From Aricia agestis (Eukaryota; Arthropoda; Insecta; Lepidoptera; Lycaenidae): 64,000 nt of DNA. The stretch spans positions 3,670,501 to 3,734,500 of the forward strand of contig NC_056406.1 in assembly GCF_905147365.1 (NCBI RefSeq), written 5' to 3'. The translations under genes and the position numbers were made by a program. This document shows, piece after piece, positions 23,101 to 33,440 of the stretch (position 1 is the stretch's first letter; every line of letters starts with the position of its first letter). The notes below the pieces were generated by a model that searched no databases, was not told the origin of the DNA, and saw only the letters and a list, made by a program, of their open reading frames with translations.

Positions 23101-26100
23101 ATAATAATATAAACTCTTAAAATAATGTTGAGCCTTAATTTCGAACCAAATGTTGATGATAATAATTGTTTACGTCATAACTTTTAATTATAATAATAAA
23201 GACGTTGTTAGAATACCCGATGATCGATTGGAAGATTTATCAATTCACAAAACTTCCATGACTGTTATCGTTTTGTGGAATGAGCAAGGCTTCACTAATA
23301 TTACTAATTGGTAGCTAGACAGACAGCCGCCAAACAATTAGAGCTAGGAATTAATTTTTTTCTTCATTAACAAGTTTAGTCTAGCCAGTTCGTTAGACGA
23401 CCAAAATAGTTGGCAGACATCACTATCAGCCGATCGTCTTATTAGAAATATCTGATAATATTTTTTGGATCTCAGCAAATGAACTTTGGTTTTGGTTCTA
23501 AGGAGATAACATTTCGGAGATATATTATAATGTAATAAACATATTAAAATTAAGATAGCAATTTAATTTTTAATTTCTAGTTAGCCAAACTGGGCTATGT
23601 TTCTAACGATAAACAACCATGTAACATTTTGAAAAAAAAAAACAAATTCTCTCGTAAAACAATTCGATTTTTTATTTGAATCGATGAAGCGCCATGGAGC
23701 GATAGGGTTCGACAGTTTGACCGCGATAGTAGATTGGGAGTCCACGTGACTGCGCCGATCCTCGAATTGCCCCTTAACCTTCGCAATTATTGCAGTTCTA
23801 TTATTAGCGGCAAACAATTGGTCCAATGATCACCGACGGCGACTTCGGCGACAATCGAAATTCCCTAAACGCTGGATACGCGGACCAATTTACTCATTGC
23901 TGACAATTTCCCGTAAAATGCAGCATTTCGTAATTGTTTTGTTACTTTTTCTTAAAAATTAGTGGTGTTTAAAGAAGTTTATCGCATTTCAAAGATTTTT
24001 TTCAAGTGTGGATTTTTGGTTACTTTATCCAGAAATCAATTAAAGTTTCTCTAGTCAATTACTATAATAATTTTAAATTTTCTCTGTTTCAGCCTTAAAA
24101 TGCGTACCCGGCACAAAAGGAGCTCCTTGTCCAGAAGTCACAGAACAACGGATAGGAACTAGTAAGAATTCAACTTTAAAAGGTTAGGATTTTCATGGTT
24201 TAGTATTGGAACTATTAAAAGTTTCATTGCCAGTGTTGTAATTTAAAGACAATTTATTATTAATTTTAGCATCTCTCAAACCCATTGCATATTTTCTTGT
24301 AGTTAGTATTAATTTGACTACGACATTATTTTAGAAGGCTATACTTAATATGTATGATAGTATGTTTGTTCCACTAATAGTGCTTTAACCCATCAATCCC
24401 CAAGCGGCAGCTGGCTGCCGCATAACCATTGAAAATCTATTGTGTCTGCTATACCCATGACGGAGGTGTTAAATAATGATCCGAGTATGATAGAATTGTA
24501 TAGAGAATTTCAATAAGCACCTAATTTAGTCTGGGCATTATACAGTGTGATTAGTGTAGCCGGGTTATAATTATTAGTTGTGTTTGTTTCAAAAGATACG
24601 GAGGAGGAGAATTTACCAGATGGTAAGAACTGCGCTACTGGCACGCATTGGAAGAACCAGTGCAACGATTGCTCGTGCAATGACGGCAACCCAGCGTGCA
24701 CAGACAAAGCCTGCCCTGGTCAGGAGAATGGTAAGTAAATAAGCAAGCTATAATATCTTACATCTTTAAACGAGCAATTCTTGTATATATATAAATATAT
24801 AATTGGAATCTCGGAATCGGCTCCAACGATTTTCATGAAATTTAGTATACAGGGGGTTTCGAGGACGATAAATCGATCTAGCTAGGAATCATTTTTAGAA
24901 AATGTAATTTTATTCGTGTTTTATCGAATACCGAGCAAAGCTCGGTCAAACAGCTAGTAGAACGTTATACGTAACAAATTGTAGCTAGACAAGAATCATA
25001 CGAATTGTTTTTTTATTTTTTTTTTACTTTTCAAAAGTAGTGATTCGATTTAATGTAATAAGTACCTAATGGCTTTTATTATTTTTAATAGATTAATAAA
25101 ATAACTTATCAAATTCTGAGAAAAAAAAACTCTATTTTCTCAGAATTTAGCATCCTTAAATGCACTTTTATAACTTTTAATGACGAAAAAACTTGTCATC
25201 TTGGACGTAAACTCGGTACTTACTTAATATCTTTTTGTTTGTATTTTCAGAGCTGGACTCGAGGTGCGCTCCTGGCTCGGTTTGGAGGGACGACTGCAAC
25301 ACCTGTTGGTGCGTCGACGGCCATGCGCAGTGCACTAGAATAGGGTGCACTAGTATGATTAGTAAGTTGATAAAATTGTTTTTGTATTTCTTGTATTTTA
25401 ATTTTATTTATTCCTTCAAGAGTATATTAGAGGATTGTTTTACATCAATGATCAAAGCAATCTTTCCTTTTATCTGGATGATACGCCCGGCGCCTTACAT
25501 TCTCTTATTTTCGTTTGATCGAAAAGTAATCGATCTATTTTACAAACTCTTTCGTTTATTTTAGTAACTGATTTCAACCCAGACCGGAACGATGAAGGAA
25601 AAAACAAAACGGACTCAAACAAGGACAACAAAACTGACCAGAAAATATTTTTCGTAAGTATTTTTCTTTAATCGTAATTTTATGTAAGTAAATATTAATA
25701 TGATATGATATAAGTATTAAATGGTTCGACATTAACGACGACTGAATTTCGGATTTTTAAGTAGGTAACTAATTATTTTTATTTTCAATATCTAATCCAT
25801 CTAATCCAATGCAGTAAGTATATAAAACAACCAAAAGCACCATTCACAACGATTAAAAACATTTAAATAATTATTAAGAAATTAATAGCGATACTTTTGA
25901 CTGAAACATCGCACTAAAGCACTTTTGCAATAATTAATCATTTTTTAAACACTTAGTACTTACTATTATTAATTAATACCTAATCCAGTAATAAAATTTA
26001 ATAATCCATACCAAGACATCGGTTTGGGGAGCACTAAAATTCATTTGTGATTAAAATATTGGTGACGTGGTTTCTCACTAGAGATCATGGGTGAGTACAT

Positions 26101-29100
26101 TATTGTTTGAAATAATAATTCTTACTTTACAAAGTGTATTCTGCGCGTTTTTTGTGGCTAATGTCAATATACTTTGTAATATTTTCCAGCACGATAGCGA
26201 TAACAATTTAGATGCTGTAATTAAAAAAGAAGAGACAAGACATAATTTAGTGAAACGAGATAACTACGAGTCGATTTGTAAACCAAAATCATCGTTTAAA
26301 ATTGATTGTAACTTCTGTAATTGCGATGATGAAGGACTGAGCTACACTTGCACGGACAACGAATGTGTGGAGGAAGACAGTATAAATAAAGATGTTGAGG
26401 TTTTCATGGAACCAGAGGTACGTCAAGTTGACGCTGTATTAATTGTTTTCGGTGCAATAAAGCTTATATTTATTACACCAATAAGGTTCTAGTTAAGAGG
26501 AGTCCACACCGCCCTTTTTTCCATACAAACGTTGTCCCCTGTTTCCTCCCTGGATAATGCTAGTAGAGTTATAATTTTTTTCCTGAATATCTACGGCCAC
26601 TAGTACAATGTCCCTATGTTTTCTTTTTTTTCATAATTTAATTATTAAATAAGATATGAACGTTCAAAAACCCACAAAAATGGCCAGATTTTCCGCTGTG
26701 TTCAAACGTCCAGAAAACAGATTTGGCTAGATTATACAAAAAAAGCAAAACATAGGAACACAGCTCAATCCTTTTTTTAATCTTTAATGAAAAAACTACT
26801 TAAATCGGTTAATTTTTGGAGAAGGAATCAGGGGACAACGAATCGTTGATTTTCTGGATTTTCTGCAGTTGTCTCTATCGCGTTCTGCGGTATAGGCTTG
26901 AGGTAAGGGAGACAGCTATAGATATTACACGTACTTTTTTTTCATTTCTCTAGCCCCTGGTGTATCCTCTTAAGTCTTTACTATTTAGTTAACACTTTTA
27001 ATAATAATAAATATTTATTCAACAAACATTCACACCACACTACACTTAAATACACATATTAAACAGATACAAAGTACAAAAAAAAATATAAACAAGATAA
27101 AATTAGTAACAAAAAAATTATAACTTTTCTTGTAACTCTGGCTGAGAAGTGCAGTTTTTCAGCCGGAGTTACAACAAAAGTTATTTCAGCTAAGCGCTAA
27201 AAATTCAAGTGTATTAAAATAGCAGGTCTCTGGACCTTGCATTGTAAGTTATCACCGAAACTAAAATGTTCCTTTAAAAGTTACACATTACAAGATGATG
27301 TCCGCAACTCCATTGTGCCATTTGTTTATCGCGTGGGAACCATACATTTTTCCAGGATAGAAAGTAGACTAAAGGATTTTCATACTACAGCAATATCGGT
27401 TCAGCGATTGGGGCGTGAAAAGGTAATAGACAGACAAACAGACACAGTTTCGCATTTATAATATATAAGTATGGATTTTAGGGAGATGTAGACCACGTGG
27501 AACGGCATTCCGTCTGCAAAGCCTCCAGCACCTTCTACATCACCTGTAACAGCTGTCGTTGTAATAGAGACGGTACGGACTACACCTGCACCAACAAACC
27601 GTGCCCCTTGCCGAAGGATGTTGAGTTGTTCCATGAGCTACGGGTAAGAACAATATTTTGCTGGCTTCAACTTTAAAAATTGTTTAAAAAATGTGGCGGT
27701 ACCCACAATTCGCCTAACATTTCTGCATCGCGCTATAGAAGTTTTCTGAGCGAACAGAACTACTTAGTTATTAAGGGCCTGTTTCACCACTTTCTGATAA
27801 AGTTCCGAATAGGCTATTCACAACTTTTTTGACAGATTCTCCATACTTACTTGATTTGTCAAGTTAATTGGTGGATAGCCTATTCGTCACTTATCAGGAA
27901 GTGGTGAAACAGGCCCGTAAAGTTTTGAAGTCGCAGATTGTGATAGAATATTAACTATTTATAATATCTACTTAAGTATGCAATAAGTATTTATTATTTT
28001 TCTTTGAGGTATTGGCAAAGAAACGATGGTTTTAACCAATCTTTTTTTTCAGGAAATGAATCCAATTATGCATTTAACATAGGATATGGACTGTTTGGCG
28101 TACTTTTGAAGGTTGACTATTGGCTCCAGTTACAAGAAATGTTACAGTGTGCGCTGTATATTTGCAGTACAGTACAAAAATTCGTTTACAGTTCCAAATT
28201 ATTGTAGTATTTAATAAATAAAATTATTACTCGAGTTTTCATTGTTATATTATTTGTGTTTACATTTTTTGGGTGGTAAGTTACTTTGTTATTTGAGTAC
28301 CTCTTTCAATATTTTCAAAAATAAACTAACAAGAATTCTTTTTTATTTTAATTGATTACATACTATTAGCAATAAAAAGAGAGAAGAAATTTAATTGATT
28401 ACATACTATTAGCAATAAAAGTAATTAAATTAAATAAATAAGTTCACCGACAAAGAAATGAAAATCATTGTTGTTCTTACAGCCTTCAAGAGTAGGTGGT
28501 TCAGAGAACGAGACGAAAGTAATCGTGTGCCCGGCCAAGCGTATGTTCGTGAAGGACTGCAACACGTGCTGGTGCAACGAGGAGGGAACCAGCTATGTGT
28601 GCACGAGGAAAGTCTGTGTCGACAACATTGATGATGTTGTCCAGGGTGAGGTGAGTGATTTAGGCTTAAAGCTAGGAGGGGATTTCGTAAAGTTGCCATC
28701 TATAATTACAATTTACAACAAAGAAGTTCTAAAATAAAAATAATGGATATATCTAGGTAAGCATTGCTAAATAACCTGCAGAGAGATTTCTAAGTCACTC
28801 AGCGGGCTGTCTACGAGAGTGACATGGACTAATTGTACCCAACTCTCTATAAACTATAAAGATTAAAAAAAACACTCAGCGATATTACAATAAAACCCAC
28901 TCTTTGTCGCAGTATTCAGAGATGGAATCCGTGATTAAAGATCCGTTACGGAATTAAGATACGGACGTATACCGTATACGTATGATTCCATATTATGGTA
29001 ATTATTATTTATTTTCCAGAAACAACAACCAGCGAAACTGAAATGCAAGCCAGATGAGGTGTTCCAGCTAGACTGCAACTCCTGCCGCTGCAACTCAGAC

Positions 29101-31199
29101 GGCACCGCTTACTCCTGCACCCGGCGAGCCTGCCCGCTCATCCCGGTCCTCGAGAAAGACACTCACAAAACCCACCGTTCAAGAAAAGTCCGTGCCGCCC
29201 AGCAGGTAAACTTATGATACTTTTAAGTTAATTTATTTGACTATAACTGTACTTACTTTTGAAACAAAGCTTTACTTTTCAATGATAACTTAAGCCATTG
29301 TTAAAGTGTATATAGGGATGAGTGGTGTTGAAATATTCCTTATTAAGGAATTTGTTTAGCAGATCAATTGAATGTACCGAGCATTGTTTTAAAGCACTAA
29401 CAAGTTTTGTTTAAAAGACACACAGTAAATTCTAAATCAAAAGAGACATGACATCGGCAAATCATGATATAACGCGCATGGTGTCACCAGTAGGAAACCA
29501 CGAAGAACTGCCAGCCCGGTCAGGAATTTCGTATGGACTGCAACAAGTGTCTCTGCGACGACGAGGGGCAGAACTACTCGTGCACCCGCAATGACTGCAC
29601 CACCCCCAACAACAACAACGGAGGCACCAAGACTAAGAGAGGTAAGTAATAAAATATTTTTTAATGTTACCACAACTTTAAAAGAGTAAACACATATTAT
29701 TCTTTTGGGTTTTTGAAACTTTATCGTTGGTACATACTATTTAGCCTTAAAAATTGATACGAAACAATTTGACTAGGCCTGGTCGTAAGTTACTTCCAAA
29801 GTCTTCAAAATCTTTGTTTGATAAAATGTTGGTACTCTGAAATGGCATCAGTGATTCCAAGACCCAAGATTAGAGATCCAAGTGGAGTTACTTTTTAAAA
29901 GATAACTTACGGGAACATCGAAAGCTTTAGTTTCAGACGCTTCAAGATATTCCATCTGTTTCAGAGATATCGCGCCCGATGAAGGCAGAGTGCGTGCCGG
30001 GCAGCCAGTTCCGGCAGCGCTGCAACACCTGCCACTGCACCGCCGACGGCGCGCACGCCACCTGCACGGTCTATCAGTGCAAGGACGACGTGGAGGTCAT
30101 CGAGCCTGGTAAGCTGCTGGTCTTTTTGTAAGCTGAACCACAGAAAAATAAAAAATAACTTATCACTGAGATCCTGCGACCTGAGATCATATCACAGGCT
30201 TGGAAGGTTTTCGTAGTTAATAATAGGTGTCAATTCTGGCGACACAGGAGATACAGTGTTTCAAATATATGGTGGCCCAAAGCCCGATATTCCTCATCAC
30301 ACTAACAAGAGCTTCGACAATGAAACCAACATTTAAGACAACAAGGAGATCATAGTAGAGCTTTAACTTCTTTTCCACTTTGAATGCGATATTAGATGCC
30401 GCGTTACGCATCTTCGCGCGATTGCAAATTGTAGCACATTTTATCCAGTAGTAGATGATGCCCGCAACTCCGTTGCGCCAAAATTAGTTTATCGCGTGGG
30501 AACCGTACATTTTTCCGGGACAAAAAGTATCCTATGTCCTTTGTATCCTATGTCCTTTCCCGGGACTCAAAGTATCCCCATACCAAATTTCAGCAAAATC
30601 GGTTCAGCGGTTGAGGCGTGAAGAGGTAACAGACAGACAGACAGACACACTTTCGCATTTATAATATTAGTATGGATTTACTGGTCTTACTTTTTTCCCT
30701 TTTTTGCAACGCAATAATTTACCCATATTTTCTCCGTACGCTTGCAAGATAATTCAATCGCAAGCTCTTTTCCCTTTGAAGGCAGGCCATTTTAGCCCAG
30801 GGCCCTGATTCACAATGCGTAATTCGACTCGGCTTCGGAAACTTCACCGCGCGACATCCAATGCACGCTCGTCGCGCTAGGCACGCACGGTAAAGTTTCA
30901 GAATCCGTGTCGAACGGGAATCGTGAATCCGCCAGCTGCGACCTTTGAGGGTTGACCCCTTTGACTTTAGAGTATCGTCTTAGCCCAACAAGCGTGAGTT
31001 TTGTATGTTGTAGTTTGTCATCAGCATTTATATTATCATTCACATCTATGTACGGTGCTTTCCAGATTCCAAGGGCAGTTTCCGTTGCAACCCCGGTGAG
31101 CAGTTCAAGCGCGGCTGCAACGACTGCACCTGCTCCGCCGATGGCAAGGACGTGTTCTGCACGCTGCGCCTCTGCGAGCAGGACATCACGAACATATAA
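14111..31199 (+). CDS. Pacifastin-type serine protease inhibitor A, 12 coding exons, 9 complete modules
   Basis: Predicted secreted inhibitor of about 543 residues. Exons: 14111-14168 (signal peptide MKCLLIGVVLCLASL), 24093-24161, 24596-24730, 25251-25361, 25565-25653, 26190-26417, 27482-27643, 28483-28650, 29020-29205, 29494-29641, 29965-30108 and 31066-31199 (stop TAA). All joins are GT-AG and keep frame. Exons 3, 4 and 6-12 each encode one module of the pacifastin pattern C-x9-12-C-N-x-C-x-C-x2-3-G-x3-6-C-T-x3-C. Exon 5 is a charged Lys/Asp/Asn linker. Exon 2 holds only CVPGTKGAPCPE, which looks like a module start that lost its body. Residues after the last CT (P1) are D, R, D, N, R, R, R, V, L, so about half the modules predict trypsin-like targets and the last a chymotrypsin-like one. 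A polyadenylation signal lies at 31,384. Intron 1 is 9.9 kb, so an extra exon could be missed. Confidence 0.85.
14521..15355 (-). mobile_element. Non-autonomous Helitron with three internal tandem copies
   Basis: Read on the minus strand it begins TCTATACTAATATTATAA (15,355), contains GTTTGTTTGTTTGTTTG, and ends in a hairpin around GCGGACGAAGTCGCGGG, then CTAG (14,524-14,521) followed by T. That is the Helitron pattern, with insertion between A and T. Three tandem units of about 175 bp (starting near 14,795, 14,970 and 15,145), each with TTTTTTCCACATTTTC and GAATTTTTCAAATCGG, fill the middle. It sits in intron 1 of inhibitor gene A. Confidence 0.65.
15356..17454. other. Intron 1 of gene A, no supported feature
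   Basis: Within the 9.9-kb intron. A 79-codon ORF (16,300-16,539) has no recognisable product. Near 17,028-17,100 lies a fragment (CGGCCAAGTGCGAGTTGGAA) of the repeat family described at 17,455. Confidence 0.4.
17455..17908 (+). mobile_element. Dispersed 'GGGTTTCGTACCCAAAGGGT' repeat
   Basis: A continuous copy of a repeat that starts AGGGTTTCGTACCCAAAGGG and ends GAGTCCGACTCGCACTTGGC, with a GTCTGTCTGT microsatellite and a GTTGCCGCTGTAAC block inside. An inverted copy follows at 18,942-19,383, and a split copy lies at 3,783-5,530. The superfamily is not clear to me. Confidence 0.55.
18377..18680 (+). mobile_element. LINE 3' fragment (reverse transcriptase C-terminus and tail)
   Basis: The translation contains FSRNFLPCTEKLWNELSPA, then DLYDLQTFKKRAY, the typical end of a jockey/RTE-like reverse transcriptase ORF. 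The nucleotide tail from about 18,555 (GGCAACGCATCTGCAGCTC to GACCCGTTTGCTCGTTTGCC and an A-run) is the same as the 3' tail of the two SINE copies in this window. The catalytic region is absent. Confidence 0.65.
18942..19383 (-). mobile_element. Dispersed repeat, inverted copy
   Basis: Reverse-oriented relative of 17,455-17,908: it opens CGGCCAAGTGCGAGTCGGAC and closes with CACCCTTTGGCTTCGGAACC. The two copies flank the LINE fragment as an inverted pair about 1 kb apart. Confidence 0.55.
19384..20553. other. Intron 1 of gene A, no recognisable feature
   Basis: AT-rich, without long open frames, clear inverted repeats or family motifs. Confidence 0.4.
20554..20690. repeat. Fold-back MITE 'GGGCCTGTTTCAC', copy 1
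   Basis: The arms GGGCCTGTTTCACTACTTTC and GAAGTGGTGAAACAGACCT are inverted, with the inner pair AATAGGCTAT/ATAGCCTATT. A second copy is at 27,775-27,916 in another intron of the same gene. Confidence 0.65.
21180..21438. mobile_element. Fold-back MITE, 'AAAGTAGCAGCG' family, best copy
   Basis: The ends CAGTGTGTAACAAAAACTAG and CTTGTTTTTGTTACACCCTG are flanked by TA. Nearly all 259 bp fold on themselves, with a short unpaired centre GGGCCCGAGCGTCACGAG. This is the most symmetric of the copies in the window. Confidence 0.7.
21787..21991 (+). repeat. Tandem repeat, about 60-65 bp, 3 to 4 units
   Basis: Units contain AGCTTTCCAAGTTGCCAC, CACTCATCTGCCAGGGGTGG and CAGTTGACCACTTCAGC, repeated in the same orientation with a few changes. 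The first and last units are incomplete. No open frame runs through it. Confidence 0.65.
22299..22618. repeat. Fold-back MITE, 'CGGTAAAGATCGGAACGGCACC' family, copy 1
   Basis: The ends GTAGCATGGCTACAA and TTGTAGCCACGCTAC are inverted; further in, GGTGCCGTTCCG pairs with CGGAACGGCACC and ATGACATAGA recurs inverted. Relatives lie at 36,526-36,852 and, decayed, near 46,940-47,110. Confidence 0.6.
22619..24092. other. End of intron 1 of gene A
   Basis: No gene or named repeat seen. Two minus-strand ORFs of 60-80 codons near 23,581-23,826 overlap in different frames and match nothing I know. Confidence 0.35.
24756..24957 (+). mobile_element. Non-autonomous Helitron, Lep1-like, intact ends
   Basis: It starts TCTTACATCTTTAAACGAGC just after an A, has hairpin CCGAGC-AAA-GCTCGG, then nine bases and CTAG followed by T. 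These are all the hallmarks of a Helitron inserted between A and T. It is 202 bp long and sits in the intron after exon 3 of inhibitor gene A. Confidence 0.75.
26493..26973 (+). mobile_element. TTAA-flanked MITE (piggyBac-like), copy 1
   Basis: 473 bp between TTAA duplicates (26,493-26,496 and 26,970-26,973). The ends GAGGAGTCCACACC and GGTGTATCCTC are imperfect inverted repeats. No ORF. It sits 76 bp after exon 6 of inhibitor gene A. Close copies are at 35,542-36,036 (inverted) and 52,153-52,633. Confidence 0.75.
27291..27475 (-). mobile_element. Helitron, 'TCCATACTAATATTATAAA' family, abutting exon 7 of gene A
   Basis: On the minus strand it begins TCCATACTTATATATTATAA at 27,475 and carries the CTGTCTGTC tract, the CCGATATTGCTG block and a degraded CGCAAC...GTTGCG hairpin. 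Its 5' end is 6 nt from the first base of exon 7 (27,482), so most of that exon's upstream splice context is Helitron-derived. Confidence 0.6.
27775..27916. repeat. Fold-back MITE 'GGGCCTGTTTCAC', copy 2
   Basis: Arms GGGCCTGTTTCACCACTTTC and GAAGTGGTGAAACAGGCCC match better than in copy 1 at 20,554. It is in intron 7 of inhibitor gene A. Confidence 0.7.
28350..28433 (+). repeat. Short direct duplication in an intron
   Basis: ATTGATTACATACTATTAGC followed by AATAAAA occurs twice, about 42 bp apart, 50-130 bp upstream of exon 8 of gene A. Confidence 0.5.
30451..30676 (-). mobile_element. Helitron, 'TCCATACTAATATTATAAA' family
   Basis: Minus-strand start TCCATACTAATATTATAAAT at 30,676; hairpin CGCAAC-GGA-GTTGCG and a near-terminal CTAC instead of CTAG at 30,451. 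It is a well-kept copy in the last intron of inhibitor gene A. Confidence 0.65.
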
Positions 31200-31383
31200 A
31201 CTGTACCGGACCTAGTGTAGTGTGTGCCTGTGCCGTCGAGGGCGTCCGTCGCTGGATCTGGATGTACAACATTATATATCTTTGTCTGTGTGGTGTCTAT
31301 AAGAATGACGGGCTATGCCGTATATAGATACTCAACGTTATGTGCCGTACGCGTCACATAAATAATTTACCTATTTTACACGC

Positions 31384-31389
31384 AATAAA
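31384..31389 (+). terminator. Polyadenylation signal of inhibitor gene A
   Basis: AATAAA 185 bp after the stop codon at 31,197-31,199. Further AATAAA motifs occur downstream, so longer 3' UTRs are possible. Confidence 0.5.
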
Positions 31390-33086
31390 AACTTAAGAAC
31401 GAAAACAGCATTAACTTCATTATTAAACTAAGAGTAAATTCGTATGAAGTATCTCAGATTTATGCGCCAGCGCATGTACACATACGCCCAAAACCATTAA
31501 CGGCCAAGAATTAAAAGAGCATACAGGCAGATTATTTGTTACATTCTGCTTAAATATTACCAATAGTTAATAAATGTGGACGAGGTTTGGACATGATACG
31601 CAAGACGTATTTTATGGAGGTTTGTGAATTGTAAGACTCAGTGAATTTGTATCCCGTTTTCAGCAGGTTGTGTGATTCTTATTGCTGATCTGATCTTTAT
31701 CTTTAAATTATTTCAAATGTAATTGTACAAATAGTCGGAACATGAATGCTGTGACCTATTGCTATTTGTCTCTCACTTGTGAACGAATAGATCGACACAA
31801 GGAGGCAGGAGATGAGTAACCATACGACGAAATTTTACTTCTCAATGAGCACCGCAATATGGTGATGGACCTAATAACGTAGGTCCGCCATTTGCCTGTG
31901 AATCAACTTCTTTGATAGTACAACCTAATTCAAAAAATTTAGACCTCTAGCTTAAACGATCAATAAAGAAATCACCCAACCTGTTGCAACTTTGGAATGC
32001 TCTAGACTACTAGAGGACTTGGGTTTTGAAGTATTTAAACCGTTCGCTTAATTTGAACGTAATTTAAGTATACGTAGGGCAGCGACTTTTATATTTAAGT
32101 AGAATAGTTTTTTTTGTATTAATAAAATAATTTTGTATGTTTTGTATGTGATTATTTGTGACTTACATCATTTCATAGCGTCATATTAAAACATCGTTAC
32201 GACTAATATAAATGAGGGTGCTTCCTCCGACACGTCTCACGTCTAGATGTAGTGCTACTATACTCATAACCGTAGATATTTTAGTGTAAACATCATATTT
32301 TTTATATTGTAATCTATTGTGTCTAACCTTTAAACTTTAGTTATTAAATTTTAATTTATCTGCTTATCGACAATATTTTCTGAGCTATTTCCTTGTACAA
32401 TTTGGGTGGGCCTGCCCACACACGTAGAAACAGTTCAATTTAACAAGAATTCTTTGTTTATAAACCATCCACTTTTTATACCAACTTATCGACAAAATTA
32501 TTAACGTCAGTGAAATCAGAATTTTCTTTTAAACTAGTAGCGCCTGCTATTTTATGTTGAGTTGCAATTTGAAATATTTGCCAATTATTGAAAACATTAT
32601 TATAATATGAATATTAGCGATAACATTGAAACTTGCAATATTAACGAAATCCGTAATATTATGTTACTATCCTTTAATAATTTATGTCTTCTACCTTGTG
32701 CTTAGTGTAGACTTATTTATTTCTTCTATTATTAGATATTTATGAAATATATTATTTTATATTTCCGTACGCCATCCATTTTAAATCATTGTAAGAATTT
32801 TAAATAAAATCTTTGATTAACTTGCGTTTTTAAATCTACCCCAATTGCATATAAGAGCTAGACGGCAGCACCAGCACTGACTGTAAATAAAAAGTTTTGT
32901 TTGACGTTAGCTGCAGCAGCCGGCACCCACAGAGGTGTTAGTATTCTGATGTGACGTGTATGCAAGTTGTCGGATTATTTACTACATGTCCTAGCAGCGC
33001 CCTCTGCTCTGCTTTGTGTACAATAGTACGCAAGGTTTGCTAGCTCCGATCATCTAAGGATAATCGGCTAGCAAACAATACTAGTT
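31390..33086. other. Intergenic region between inhibitor genes A and B
   Basis: AT-rich. It contains a TAGGTCCGCCATTTGCCTGTG segment (31,880s) resembling text near 45,110 and 59,150, which suggests repeat debris. No gene seen. Confidence 0.4.
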
Positions 33087-33219
33087 ATAGTCTGTCAAAA
33101 AAGTGAAGAAATTAAAAAGTGGCAACATCGTAGTGTCATCCCTTTTTCTAAGATTGTTTTGAAAGGGATGACACTATAATGTCGCCCTTTTTAATTTCTT
33201 CACTTTTTTGACAGACTAT
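33087..33219. repeat. Fold-back MITE 'ATAGTCTGTCAAAAAAGTG', copy 1
   Basis: The arms TAGTCTGTCAAAAAAGTGAA and TTCACTTTTTTGACAGACTA pair, and the inner AAAGGGATGACACTA arms also pair, so almost all of the 133 bp folds back. The second copy is at 62,734-62,868. Confidence 0.7.
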
Positions 33220-33440
33220 AACTACTATACTCACACGAAATATTTTAGAGGAACATTTCTAACGCTCCGATAAACAATACAGTTTTGTGAATCGCAAAAA
33301 TCTATACCTCATTAACCATTACATTTGAAATTATTCGAAGTATTACTTTATAGCTGTAAGGTTTATGATTATTGATTAGAGCACATTAATTTCTCTGAGA
33401 GTAATTAAAATAGCATGTGAGTGTTATCATTAAAATAGTC

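Noticed and set aside
24093..24161. A Kazal or TIL-type domain in exon 2 of gene A
   Set aside because: Only two cysteines are present, and the start CVPG fits a broken pacifastin module better.
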